Shown in pieces: positions 43,339-51,709 of a DNA stretch of 64,000 nt. The notes beneath the pieces were generated by a model. It had not been told where the DNA came from. It searched no databases and saw only the letters and a program-made list of their open reading frames with translations. The stretch comes from Bradyrhizobium manausense. Its GTDB lineage: Bacteria; Pseudomonadota; Alphaproteobacteria; Rhizobiales; Xanthobacteraceae. Every line of letters starts with the position of its first letter. Position 1 is the first letter of the stretch. The stretch spans positions 21,957 to 85,956 of the forward strand of contig NZ_JAFCLG010000023.1 of the NCBI RefSeq assembly GCF_018129685.1. Reading direction: 5' to 3'. The position numbers and the translations under genes were made by a program.

Positions 43339-43430
43339 GTAGGGTGGGTTAGCCGAAGGCGTAACCCACCAACTTCGTTCGGCAATCGTTGATGCATGGT
43401 GGGTTACGGCTTCGCCTAACCCACCCTACG
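43339..43430. repeat. Large inverted repeat after metZ (family G)
   Basis: A 34-bp left arm, beginning CGTAGGGTGGGTTAGCC, and its inverted right arm differ at only two positions. About 25 bp lie between. It sits between convergent metZ and the SGNH gene, so it may stop both transcripts. Confidence 0.75.
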
Positions 43431-43433
43431 CGC

Positions 43434-44432
43434 CTACATCGGCCGGTAGGTCCGCACGTCCGCGGGCACGTTCACACCGAGCTTGATCTGCCCGACGGAG
43501 CGGATGATATCGTCGCCCAGCAGCTGGGCGAAGCAGGCGTAGCCCCAGTCGTTCATGTGCAGGCCGTCGGCGATCACAAAGCTCTCGACCGGAAGCGCCT
43601 GCTTCTCGTGCCAGTCGCGCATCACCTCGAAGCGCGGGAAGATGCCGACGTGACGAAGCTCGGCGACCTTGCCGAGCAGCTTCACCATCCTGTTTGCGCT
43701 TTCGGGACGCTCGGTGACCCTGGGTGAATATTGCGGATCGACCAGCACGACGTCGGCATCTCCGGCGGCCTGGATGCGGGAGATGCCGTCCTCGACCATC
43801 TTGGCGGTGTCGCCGGGATCGAGGTTGCGCAGCACCGCATTCGTGCCGACCTGCCAGATCACGAGATCCGGATGCACGTCGATCACCTGCGTCTGGAGAC
43901 GCTTCATCATCTCGGGCGCATCCTCGCCGCCGACGCCGGCATTGATGACGGAGATGTCGGCGGTCGGATATTGCCGGCGCAGCTGCGCAGCGAGGCGGTT
44001 TGGATAGTTGAAATCTGGCGAGCTCGCGCCGTAGCCCGCCGTCGACGACGAACCGAACGCGACGATCACGACGGGCTTGCCAGCGATGAGCTTGCTTGCG
44101 ACATGCGGCAGCGAGCCCATCGTCTTCGAGCCGCCCTTGGGCGACAGACAAGGCACGCGGCTGAAAATGTCGCCGGCGGATTTCGCCACCTGCTTCACCT
44201 TGTCGATGGCGCGCGAGGTGAGGCCACGCTGTTCGGCGGGCGGCTGACTCGTCGCGGCAATTGTCGTCTGGGTCGGTGAGGCCGATTCGGGATCAGCAGC
44301 CTGCGGAGAAGCAGGCGTCGCCTGGGCGGCTTGTGCGCGAGCCGGGGCCTGCAGCAGAGGCGTCAGCATCAACAGCGCCGCTGCGGGCGCGGCCAGCCAT
44401 GTCGACAGGCCAAAAGGGCGGAAAGCACTCAT
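43434..44432 (-). CDS. SGNH/GDSL hydrolase, catalytically complete
   Basis: A 332-residue exported protein. A signal peptide (about 11-34) and an Ala/Pro/Thr-rich linker (35-75) precede the hydrolase domain. The blocks are 'VIVAFGSSSTAGYG' (nucleophile Ser), 'VINAGVGGEDA' (oxyanion Gly), 'VIWQVGTNAV' (Asn) and 'VIADGLHMNDWGY' (Asp-x-x-His). All are intact, so it should remove acyl groups from a sugar or peptide. It is the last gene of the opgC operon, 12 bp after its degenerate paralog, which suggests glucan deacylation or transfer. Confidence 0.88.
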   Translation of the reverse strand: MSAFRPFGLSTWLAAPAAALLMLTPLLQAPARAQAAQATPASPQAADPESASPTQTTIAATSQPPAEQRGLTSRAIDKVKQVAKSAGDIFSRVPCLSPKGGSKTMGSLPHVASKLIAGKPVVIVAFGSSSTAGYGASSPDFNYPNRLAAQLRRQYPTADISVINAGVGGEDAPEMMKRLQTQVIDVHPDLVIWQVGTNAVLRNLDPGDTAKMVEDGISRIQAAGDADVVLVDPQYSPRVTERPESANRMVKLLGKVAELRHVGIFPRFEVMRDWHEKQALPVESFVIADGLHMNDWGYACFAQLLGDDIIRSVGQIKLGVNVPADVRTYRPM

Positions 44433-44444
44433 TAACGCTAGACC

Positions 44445-45215
44445 TCAATTCTGCTGCTGGCCCGGTCCCAGATGGGCAGCGTCGATCACAAACTGTGCCA
44501 ACGCCCGGCCAAGGCAATCGTGGACCTGCTTCGCCAGCTCAGGGCCGCGGGAGGGGCTGAACAGGTCGAACTGACCCTGGTCATTCCACTGTCGCATGAT
44601 CGCAAAACGGTCGAACAGCGGGACATCATGCTCCTGCGCCACCACCCGCATATTGTCGAGATAGGGCGGTGCCGAGATCATGGATTCGGTACGCGGGCTG
44701 TATTGCAAATTCATCAAGACGACGTCGGCCCCTGCATTTTGCAACGCAGCGACCCCATCGGTCACGGCGCTGCGGAAATCATCGGGATCGATCGATCGAA
44801 TAGCATCGACCGTCCCCGTCTGCCAGATGACCAAAGTAGGTGTTTTTGCTTCCATCAGCTTAACGAAGGTACTCGCGGCCTCCTCCGCCGTCTTCTTGCT
44901 CTGTAATTCTACGGATACGTGGACCACCTCCGCAGGCGGCAGCTTCTCCTTCAAAATAGCCTGCATGCGCGCCGGATAGGAGCTCTCCTCCGAGGACGGA
45001 ATGGTGGTGGAGCGGCTGCCGATGACCAGAATCTCGAGCGGTTTGCCTGCCGTCACGGTGTCGGCGACCTTGTGGAGCTGACTGTCGGTGGCGAGCAGAT
45101 AAGGCGGTAATTCGCAGGCCGCGGGCGCGTCGGGCACAGCATCGCCCGCACGCGCCGAAGGCACGGCGAGGTACCCGCATAGCAGGGTCAGGCTCAGGAG
45201 AACCTTCGCCTTCAT
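44445..45215 (-). CDS. Degenerate SGNH-like paralog (pseudo-hydrolase)
   Basis: A 256-residue exported protein (signal 1-23) that aligns along its whole length with the 43434-44432 hydrolase ('LVIWQTGTVDAIRSIDPDDF', 'NLQYSPRTESM', 'IMRQWNDQGQ'). Every catalytic block is changed: block I reads 'IGSRSTTIP' (the nucleophile position is Arg), the oxyanion block is 'SVELQS', the Asn is replaced in 'GTVDA', and the Asp-x-x-His pair is lost in 'FDLFSPS'. The frame is intact and the start overlaps the opgC stop (TGATG), so the protein is made and probably has a structural or binding role. Confidence 0.85.
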   Translation of the reverse strand: MKAKVLLSLTLLCGYLAVPSARAGDAVPDAPAACELPPYLLATDSQLHKVADTVTAGKPLEILVIGSRSTTIPSSEESSYPARMQAILKEKLPPAEVVHVSVELQSKKTAEEAASTFVKLMEAKTPTLVIWQTGTVDAIRSIDPDDFRSAVTDGVAALQNAGADVVLMNLQYSPRTESMISAPPYLDNMRVVAQEHDVPLFDRFAIMRQWNDQGQFDLFSPSRGPELAKQVHDCLGRALAQFVIDAAHLGPGQQQN

Positions 45216-46513
45216 CAGCCCCCTCCCGCCAGATCGGCGTTGCCGACGGCGTTTTTGGCTTTCGCACCGCTCTTGTCAGCTACGCGCTTGTACCACGAAA
45301 TCAACGATGCCATGGCCCACATGATCAGAATTCCGGAGAGACTAATCAGCGCATGCATGGCTGGGCCGCTCGCGACCTCGGCCAGGATGAAATGGCCGGC
45401 GAAGGCCAGGAAGACGCCGAGGCAGAAAATCTCCAGCGAGTGCTGGCCGCACACGATCAGCGGCCGCAACCAGGGCGATTTCAGGCCCGGCCATTCCCGC
45501 GGCAGGAAGCGCACCGTGAGCGCGGCCAGCGCCAGGAAATGCGTGAAGCGCAGCACGTCGAGATCGGTTTTGTCGATCGGGTACATCCACTGCTCGAGCC
45601 GCTTCGGCATGAAGTGCGAGAGCTGCGGAACGTACCAGGTCAGCGTCACGTAGAACGCCGCGACGAGATAGGCGATCGAGATCCACATCGTCACGGGCGA
45701 TGCCAGAATGCGCGACATGCGTCGCGCGCCTCCGAGCGCGCACCATGCCCCGAACACGAACAACAGCTGCCAGGCAAAGGGATTGAACGCCCAGAAGCCG
45801 TTCGGATAGGCCGAGAAGTAGAGGTCGAGCTCCCACGTCGCAGCATAGAGCAGGGCAGACAGCGCGAGGGTCACGTCGGGCCGCCACTTCATCGACCACA
45901 GGATCAGCGGCAGCGCGAGCATCAAGACGATATAGAGCGGCAGCACGTCCATGTTGACGGGACGGAAGCGCAGCAGCAGCGCCTGCACGATGGTGATGTC
46001 GGGCTGCTTGAGGAAATCCATGATGCCCATCTCTTCGGTGTAGAGCGGGTTCTCGAAGCTGGTCGCGACGTAGGAGATTTCGGCAAGGAAGATCGTGAAC
46101 AGGAAGACGTGCGCGACGTAGATCTGCCAGACCCGCCGCAGGATGCGCGCGGTGGCGATGAGGAAACCGTTTTCCAGCATCGCGCGGCCATAGACGAAGG
46201 CGGCGGTGTAGCCGGAGATGAAGATGAAGATCTCGGTGGCGTCGCTGAAACCGTAGTTGCGGATGGTGAACCAGGTCAGCAGGTTCGGCGGCAGATGGTC
46301 GATGAAGATCAGCCACAGTGCAAGGCCGCGGAACAGGTCGAGCCTGAGCTCGCGCTCACCGATGGCGGGCAGCGTGATGGCCGGCGCGGCAACGCGCGGC
46401 CTGACTTCCGCGGGCTTGGCACCAACAGGATTGGCACCAACAGGATTGGCGCCAACAGGACTGCCTGCGGTTCCCGCGATCGTCGATCCCGTCACTTGAT
46501 CGGCAATGCTCAT
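45215..46513 (-). CDS. opgC: OpgC-domain membrane acyltransferase
   Basis: A 432-residue polytopic protein with about ten transmembrane helices. The start 'RELRLDLFRGLALWLIFIDHLPPNLLTWFTIRNYGFSDATEIFIFISGYTAAFVYGRAM' is the OpgC signature, the group that adds succinyl residues to osmoregulated periplasmic glucans. The N-terminus contains a 15-bp tandem unit repeated three times (PVGAN, PVGAN, PVGAK) before the first helix. ATG 46513 is preferred to an upstream frame extension. It starts an operon with two SGNH-fold proteins; the next gene overlaps by one base. Confidence 0.85.
   Translation of the reverse strand: MSIADQVTGSTIAGTAGSPVGANPVGANPVGAKPAEVRPRVAAPAITLPAIGERELRLDLFRGLALWLIFIDHLPPNLLTWFTIRNYGFSDATEIFIFISGYTAAFVYGRAMLENGFLIATARILRRVWQIYVAHVFLFTIFLAEISYVATSFENPLYTEEMGIMDFLKQPDITIVQALLLRFRPVNMDVLPLYIVLMLALPLILWSMKWRPDVTLALSALLYAATWELDLYFSAYPNGFWAFNPFAWQLLFVFGAWCALGGARRMSRILASPVTMWISIAYLVAAFYVTLTWYVPQLSHFMPKRLEQWMYPIDKTDLDVLRFTHFLALAALTVRFLPREWPGLKSPWLRPLIVCGQHSLEIFCLGVFLAFAGHFILAEVASGPAMHALISLSGILIMWAMASLISWYKRVADKSGAKAKNAVGNADLAGGG
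46416..46460. repeat. Three tandem 15-bp units within the opgC N-terminus
   Basis: TTGGCACCAACAGGA twice and TTGGCGCCAACAGGA once, in frame, encode repeats of PVGAN/K. Such in-frame units vary in copy number by slippage. Confidence 0.85.
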
Positions 46514-46694
46514 TGGGGTCCCAAAACCCTTCCACAAATCGCGACGTTTGAGGAGTGTACCGGTCCGGTCGCCGCCTCGCAAAGCGGCCGGATCACATCA
46601 AGGGTCTACTTCTTCGTGAATTCTGGCGGGACGATGTCGCCACGGCCGTTTGCGGCGTTTGGTTCCCGATAGGGTTTTCGCTATGATGGCAGCC

Positions 46695-47087
46695 ATGTAC
46701 CGCGCCGTGACCCGCCAGATCGAAGTGACCGTCGTGCCGAACTTTGTTCCGGAAGAGTCGTCGGCCGACCGGTCGCGCTATTTCTGGTCCTACACCATCG
46801 TCATCACCAATTCCGGCGACCAGACCGTGCAGCTCAAGACGCGGCACTGGATCATCACCGACGCCACCGGCCGACAGCAGGAGGTCAAGGGCGAAGGCGT
46901 CATTGGCAAGCAGCCGACCCTCGCCCCCGGCGAGCGCTTCGAATACACCTCGGGTGTACCACTCTCGACCGCGTCGGGCTTCATGACCGGCCGCTACCAG
47001 ATGGTCAGCGAAACCGGCGAGCGTTTCGAGATCGACGTGCCGACGTTCTCGCTCGACAGCCCGGATAATAAGCGGGTGTTGAATTAG
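46695..47087 (+). CDS. apaG: ApaG domain protein
   Basis: A 130-residue protein of the normal ApaG size: 'YRAVTRQIEVTVVPNFVPEESSADRSRYFWSYTIVITNSGDQTVQLKTRHWIITDATGRQQEVKGEGVIGKQPTLAPGERFEYTSGVPL'. It has an all-beta fibronectin-like fold. It was linked to Co2+/Mg2+ homeostasis, though its direct role is uncertain. ATG 46695 matches the family start. It is convergent with hslO, which ends 7 bp further on. Confidence 0.95.
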   Translation: MYRAVTRQIEVTVVPNFVPEESSADRSRYFWSYTIVITNSGDQTVQLKTRHWIITDATGRQQEVKGEGVIGKQPTLAPGERFEYTSGVPLSTASGFMTGRYQMVSETGERFEIDVPTFSLDSPDNKRVLN

Positions 47088-47094
47088 GGGGCGG

Positions 47095-48102
47095 TCACGC
47101 GTCCTCGACGCCCGCCTCTTCCGGCGTGAACTCGTACACCGACGAGCAGAACTCGCAGGTTACGACGACCTTGTCGTCCTTGACCATCGCGCTGCGATCG
47201 TCAGACGAAAAGCTCTTGAGCATCGAGGCGACCGCATCGCGCGAGCAGGAGCATTGCGCTTTCAGGACCATCGGATTGAACACGCGCACGCCGCGCTCGT
47301 GGAAGAGACGGTAGAGCAGCCGCTCGCCGGAGAGATCGGGATCGATGAGTTCGACGTCTTCGACCGTCTCGATCAGCGAGCGCGCCTCGACCCAGGCGTC
47401 GTCTTCGGCAACGCTGTGCACAGCGGCGCCTTCGGGCGCGTCGCCTGGATGCAAGTCAGCCTGCCGCGCGCGCTCCGGCGCCTTCGGCAGGAATTGCATC
47501 AGCATGCCACCGGCGCGCCAACGGTGCTTGCCGCCGTCGCTCGATCGCCACTCCTCGCCGACCGCGAGGCGCACGCGCGTCGGGATCTGCTCGGAGCGCA
47601 GGAAATATTCGTGGGCGGCATCTTCGAGGCTGCCGCCGTCGAGCGCAACCAGGCCCTGGTAGCGGCTCATGTCGGGGCCCTGGTCGATGGTCATGGCAAG
47701 ATGGCCGCGACCGAGCAACGTGCCGGAATCCTTGGCATCGCCAAGCCGCGCGGCATCGAAGCGCGCATAGGCGCGCAGGCGATCCGGCGCCTGATAGTCC
47801 ACCACCAGGAAGGAGACCGGACCATCGGTCTGGGCCTGCAGGATGAATCGCCCCTCGAATTTCAGCGCCGAGCCGAGCAGCGTCGTCAGCACGATGGCCT
47901 CGCCGAGCAGCTTGCCGACCGGCGCGGGATAATCGTGCTTGGTCAGGATCTCGTCGAGCGCAGGGCCGAGCCGCACCAGGCGGCCGCGCACATCGAGCGC
48001 ATCGACCTCGTACGGCAGCACAGCGTCATCGATCGGAACCGCTGAAGGCGCGCGAACCGGGCCTTCGGGCCCGGTTTTCATGTCAGGGGATTGGGAAACC
48101 AT
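47095..48102 (-). CDS. hslO: Hsp33 redox-regulated chaperone
   Basis: A 335-residue holdase that is activated by oxidation. The N-terminal core is followed by the C-terminal zinc module with 'KAQCSCSRDAVASML' and 'VTCEFCSSVYEF', which supply the four cysteines (CxC and CxxC). ATG 48102 is chosen; the frame goes on to 48237 across a palindromic repeat and is not believable there. It is convergent with apaG. Confidence 0.94.
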   Translation of the reverse strand: MVSQSPDMKTGPEGPVRAPSAVPIDDAVLPYEVDALDVRGRLVRLGPALDEILTKHDYPAPVGKLLGEAIVLTTLLGSALKFEGRFILQAQTDGPVSFLVVDYQAPDRLRAYARFDAARLGDAKDSGTLLGRGHLAMTIDQGPDMSRYQGLVALDGGSLEDAAHEYFLRSEQIPTRVRLAVGEEWRSSDGGKHRWRAGGMLMQFLPKAPERARQADLHPGDAPEGAAVHSVAEDDAWVEARSLIETVEDVELIDPDLSGERLLYRLFHERGVRVFNPMVLKAQCSCSRDAVASMLKSFSSDDRSAMVKDDKVVVTCEFCSSVYEFTPEEAGVEDA

Positions 48103-48192
48103 GGCGGATATCTGGGGTCGGAGGAGAAAAATGGAAGGGGGCAGCAAGTTCCGGAGGCCCGTCGGACTGTACGAACCAACCTCAAATTCGGT

Positions 48193-48338
48193 GTCGTCCC
48201 GGGGCGCGCGAAGCGCGAACCCGGTATCCATAACCACATGGATGACGTGATTGCGCGAGATGACAACTCCGAGTCATTGCCAAATTGCGTCCTGTGGTTA
48301 TGGATCCCGGATCTGCGCTTACGCTTGTCCGGGATGAC
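48193..48338. repeat. Intergenic palindromic repeat (family E)
   Basis: It begins GTCGTCCCGGGGCGCGCGAAG and ends CGCTTGTCCGGGATGAC, with the family core 'CTGTGGTTATGGATCCCGG'. It lies between the hslO start and the argF end. Confidence 0.7.
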
Positions 48339-48375
48339 AGCGGAGGGTGGAGCAACCGCCCGCGCCACCACCGCT

Positions 48376-49299
48376 TCACTTCACCGCGTCAAAGCACCAG
48401 GCCAAAATGCCCTTCTGTGCGTGCAGGCGATTTTCGGCCTCGTCGAACACCACCGATTGCGGCCCGTCGATCACCTCATCGGTGACCTCCTCGCCACGAT
48501 GGGCAGGCAGGCAGTGCATGAACAGCGCGTCGGGCTTGGCCAGCGACATCAGCTTCGCATTGACCTGGTAGGGCTTGAGCACGTTATGGCGGTGCTCGCC
48601 CTCCTTGTCGCCCATCGACACCCAGGTGTCGGTGACGACGCAGTCGGCGCCCTTCACTGCAGCCTCCGGATCGGTGCCGAGCACGATCGGTGCGCCCGTC
48701 GCCTTGATCCAGTCGCGCATCACCTTCTTCGGGGCAAGCTCCGGAGGGGTCGCGACATTGAGCTGGAACTTGAAGCGCTCGGCGGCATGGGCCCACGACG
48801 CCAGCACGTTGTTGTCGTCGCCGGTCCAGGCCACGGTCCGGCCTTCGATCGGCCCGCGATGCTCTTCATAGGTCATGAGGTCGGCCATCACCTGACACGG
48901 ATGCGAACGGCGCGTCAGGCCGTTGATCACGGGCACGGTCGCGTAGGCCGCGAGCTCCAGCAGCGCCTCGTGGTTGAGGATGCGGATCATGATGGCATCG
49001 ACATAGCGCGACAGCACGCGCGCAGTATCGGCGATGGTCTCGCCGCGACCGAGCTGCATCTCGGCACCGGTGAGCATGATGGGCTCGCCGCCAAGCTGAC
49101 GCATGGCGACGTCGAACGAGACGCGCGTGCGGGTCGATGGACGTTCGAAGATCATCGCCAGCGTCTTGCCTTCGAGCGGCCTGACCGGCTGATGCGCCTT
49201 CTGCTTCGCCTTCATGGCGGAAGATGCCGCGAGCATGCTCTTGAGCTCCGACAGCGGCAGCTCGTTGATATCGAGGAAGTGCTTGGGACCCTTGCTCAT
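48376..49299 (-). CDS. argF: Ornithine carbamoyltransferase
   Basis: A 307-residue enzyme that makes citrulline from ornithine and carbamoyl phosphate in arginine synthesis. The carbamoyl phosphate site is 'FERPSTRTRVSFDVAM', with 'RRSHPCQVMADLMT' and the ornithine loop 'FMHCLPAHRGEEVTDEV'. Length matches. Its ATG overlaps the argD stop by one base (TGATG), so the two form an operon in the order argD-argF. Confidence 0.97.
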   Translation of the reverse strand: MSKGPKHFLDINELPLSELKSMLAASSAMKAKQKAHQPVRPLEGKTLAMIFERPSTRTRVSFDVAMRQLGGEPIMLTGAEMQLGRGETIADTARVLSRYVDAIMIRILNHEALLELAAYATVPVINGLTRRSHPCQVMADLMTYEEHRGPIEGRTVAWTGDDNNVLASWAHAAERFKFQLNVATPPELAPKKVMRDWIKATGAPIVLGTDPEAAVKGADCVVTDTWVSMGDKEGEHRHNVLKPYQVNAKLMSLAKPDALFMHCLPAHRGEEVTDEVIDGPQSVVFDEAENRLHAQKGILAWCFDAVK

Positions 49300-50501
49300 C
49301 AGCTTGCTGCCTGCTTGTTGCCTGACAGCGCAGTGCAGGCGCGCTCCAGCCGCGCGACGCCATCCTCGATCTCCGCCTCGGTGACGATCAAAGGCGGCAG
49401 GAAGCGCACGACGTTGTCGCCGGCGCCGACCGTGAGAAGCTTTTCATTGCGGAGCGCCGCGACCAGGTCGCCGGATGGCACCACGGCCTTGATGCCGATC
49501 AAGAGCCCCTCGCCGCGGATCTCGCTGACGATATCAGGATGACGGTCGATGACGGAAGCGAGCTTCTGCTTGAGCAGCAGCGACATCTTCTGCACGTGGT
49601 CGAAGAAGCCGGGCGCGAGCATGACGTCGAGCACGGCATTCGCGGCCGAGATCGCCAACGGATTGCCGCCGAAGGTCGAGCCGTGCGAGCCGGGGCCCAT
49701 GCCGGCGGCCGCGTCCGCGGTCGCCAGGATCGCGCCGATCGGGAAGCCGCCGCCAAGCGCCTTCGCCAGCGACATCACATCAGGCGTGACGCCGGTGCGG
49801 CGATGCGCAAAGAGATCGCCGGTGCGGCCCATGCCGGTCTGCACTTCGTCGAAGGCGAGCAGCAGGCCCTTCTCGTCGCAGAGCTGACGCAGCGCCTTGA
49901 GGAAGGTGGGTGTTGCCGGACGCACGCCGCCCTCGCCCTGGATCGGCTCGATCAGGATGCCGGCGGTGTGAGGACCGATCGCCTTCTTCACGGCCTCGAT
50001 ATCGCCATGCGGAATCTGGTCGAAACCATCCATCGGCGGACCGAAGCCTTCGAGATATTTTGCCGATCCCGTCGCGGCCAGCGTCGCCAGCGTGCGACCA
50101 TGGAAGGCGCCCTCGAAGGTGATGATGCGATAGCGTTCGGGATGGCCCTTGGAGAAGTGATGATGGCGGACCAGCTTGATCACGCCCTCCAGCGCTTCGG
50201 CGCCGGAATTGCAGAAGAAAACGAAGTCGGCGAAGCTCTCGTTGCACAGGCGCGCAGCGAGCTTCTCGCCATCGGGGCTCTGGAACAGGTTCGACATATG
50301 CCACAGCTTGGTAGCCTGTTCCTGCAGCGCCTTGACCAGTGCGGGATGGGCATGGCCGAGCGCATTCACCGCCACGCCCGAGGTGAAATCGAGATAGCGA
50401 TCGCCATTGGTTGCGATCAACCAGACGCCCTCACCGCGCTCAAAACCGATGTCGGCCCTGGCGAAAACGGGGAGCAAATGCGGCGCTGCGCTGTTGGTCA
50501 T
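49299..50501 (-). CDS. argD: Acetylornithine aminotransferase
   Basis: A 400-residue class III PLP aminotransferase that makes N-acetylornithine (and can serve N-succinyl-diaminopimelate). Motifs: 'YLDFTSGVAVNALGHAHPALV', 'FFCNSGAEALEGVIKL', 'LLLAFDEVQTGMGRTGDLFAH' and 'DVMSLAKALGGGFPIGAIL' (PLP lysine). It is the first gene of argDF. The promoter region upstream has a good -35/-10 and an early hairpin in the leader. Confidence 0.95.
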   Translation of the reverse strand: MTNSAAPHLLPVFARADIGFERGEGVWLIATNGDRYLDFTSGVAVNALGHAHPALVKALQEQATKLWHMSNLFQSPDGEKLAARLCNESFADFVFFCNSGAEALEGVIKLVRHHHFSKGHPERYRIITFEGAFHGRTLATLAATGSAKYLEGFGPPMDGFDQIPHGDIEAVKKAIGPHTAGILIEPIQGEGGVRPATPTFLKALRQLCDEKGLLLAFDEVQTGMGRTGDLFAHRRTGVTPDVMSLAKALGGGFPIGAILATADAAAGMGPGSHGSTFGGNPLAISAANAVLDVMLAPGFFDHVQKMSLLLKQKLASVIDRHPDIVSEIRGEGLLIGIKAVVPSGDLVAALRNEKLLTVGAGDNVVRFLPPLIVTEAEIEDGVARLERACTALSGNKQAAS

Positions 50502-50574
50502 GACGGTCTCTTTGGATGTTTCGGACGGCCTGAACGCGCGTTGCGCAGCGCATCATTGGTCCGGAAAACGAAAC

Positions 50575-50597
50575 GTGCCGCCTTTTAAGGGCGGCAC
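50575..50597 (-). other. Perfect hairpin at the start of the argD leader
   Basis: GTGCCGCC and GGCGGCAC (8-bp arms) flank a 7-base A/T-rich loop. With the proposed promoter, it would form within a few bases of the transcript's 5' end, about 75 bases before the argD start. Confidence 0.55.
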
Positions 50598-50604
50598 GTA
50601 ATAC

Positions 50605-50633
50605 TATCTTATGCTCGGCACCATTGGTGTCAA
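50605..50633 (-). promoter_or_regulatory. Sigma-70-type promoter for argDF
   Basis: On the minus strand a perfect TTGACA (50633-50628) is followed at 16-17 bases by TAAGAT/AAGATA (50611-50605). It is directed to argD. Confidence 0.6.
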
Positions 50634-50720
50634 TGCCGCCCGGAAAGCCCCGCGAAACGCTGATTCCGTAGTCTTGCGGTGCTAAATTTGCGGGTTTATG
50701 GCCACGGAACATGTGGAAGC

Positions 50721-50747
50721 GAGTCGGCGGACTCTTGCGCGCGAGTC
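50721..50747. promoter_or_regulatory. Cluster of three GANTC (CcrM-type) sites upstream of gcrA
   Basis: GAGTC at 50721, GACTC at 50730 and GAGTC at 50743. GANTC is the CcrM methylation motif of alphaproteobacteria and GcrA reads its methylation state, so this is a probable cell-cycle control site. Confidence 0.55.
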
Positions 50748-50955
50748 ACGCCATATTGTAGCGTTTGGTTTGTCAGATACGACATCTCGTGCAGCGGTTC
50801 TGATCCCAAAAGTCCTCATGTACCGGCGTAAACGTTCGGGCGTCTCATTGCGCCCGGCGAGCCTTAAGGGATTCTGGCGGCACGGGTTTTTAGAGGCTTA
50901 GGCATTCGTCGTGCCGCCCCCACAGATGGCAGGCGCCGGCGAAGGAAAGGGTGCA

Positions 50956-51468
50956 ATGACGGTTTTGACCTGGTCAGATGATCGCGTCGAGCAGCTGAAA
51001 AAGCTCTGGGAGGCCGGACTTTCGGCCAGCCAGATCGCCGCTGAGCTTGGTAACGTGACCCGCAACGCCGTGATCGGCAAGGTGCACCGGCTTGGCCTGT
51101 CCGGCCGCGCCAAGAGCCCCTCCTCGGCAGCGCCCCGGCCGCGCAAGGCGCGTCCCGCGCAGCACATGATGCGCGTGAGCCGGCCGATGGCACGCGGCAA
51201 CACCGCGCTGGCCCAGGCCTTCGAGGTCGAGGTCGAGGCTGAACCTGTCACCTACGACAACGTCGTGCCAATGAGCCAGCGGCTCTCGCTGCTCGAACTG
51301 AACGAGGCGACCTGCCACTGGCCGGTCGGCGATCCCTCGAGCCCGGATTTCTTCTTCTGCGGCGGCAAGGCGCTGTCCGGCCTTCCCTATTGCGCCCAGC
51401 ACTCGCGAGTGGCCTATCAGCCGGCCGCCGATCGCCGTCGCGCGCCGGCCAAGCCGGGCACGCGGTAA
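50956..51468 (+). CDS. gcrA: GcrA cell cycle regulator
   Basis: A 170-residue protein. The N-terminal DNA-binding region 'MTVLTWSDDRVEQLKKLWEAGLSASQIAAELGNVTRNAVIGKVHRLGLSGR' is the GcrA signature, followed by a basic linker. The C-terminal 'ATCHWPVGDPSSPDFFFCGGKALSGLPYCAQHSRVAYQP' is the sigma-70-interacting domain with three Cys and a His. GcrA works with sigma-70 and CcrM methylation to time cell-cycle genes. ATG 50956 follows a GGAAAGGG stretch. The region in front has five GANTC sites. Confidence 0.97.
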   Translation: MTVLTWSDDRVEQLKKLWEAGLSASQIAAELGNVTRNAVIGKVHRLGLSGRAKSPSSAAPRPRKARPAQHMMRVSRPMARGNTALAQAFEVEVEAEPVTYDNVVPMSQRLSLLELNEATCHWPVGDPSSPDFFFCGGKALSGLPYCAQHSRVAYQPAADRRRAPAKPGTR

Positions 51469-51530
51469 CACGGATTCGGTTCTCTTCGACGACGACAGCC
51501 GTCGCACGATGACGGCTCCAGCTGCTCGGT

Positions 51531-51666
51531 GTCATCCCCGCGGAAGGCGGGGATCCATGACCACAGGGCGCAATTGTTGCGCGAGATGGTCGCTCCAAGT
51601 CCTCGCCAAACCACGTCCTGCGGTTATGGATCCCGGGCTCGCGCTACGCGCGCCCCGGGATGACGG
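51531..51666. repeat. Intergenic palindromic repeat (family E)
   Basis: Starts GTCATCCCCGCGGAAGGCGG and ends GCGCCCCGGGATGACGG, with a core 'GGTTATGGATCCCGGGC'. It lies between gcrA and the phoB end, which are convergent. Confidence 0.75.
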
Positions 51667-51709
51667 CTGAGATTGTTGCCGCAGCCCGCTAAGCCGACGT
51701 CAACGAACC

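Larger units (their letters stand above)
50502..50955. other. argD-gcrA divergent intergenic region
   Basis: About 450 bp without a gene. The left part holds the argDF promoter and hairpin. The right part, upstream of gcrA, has five GANTC methylation sites: 50662, 50721, 50730, 50743 and 50870, three of them within 27 bp. I see no other structure. Confidence 0.7.
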
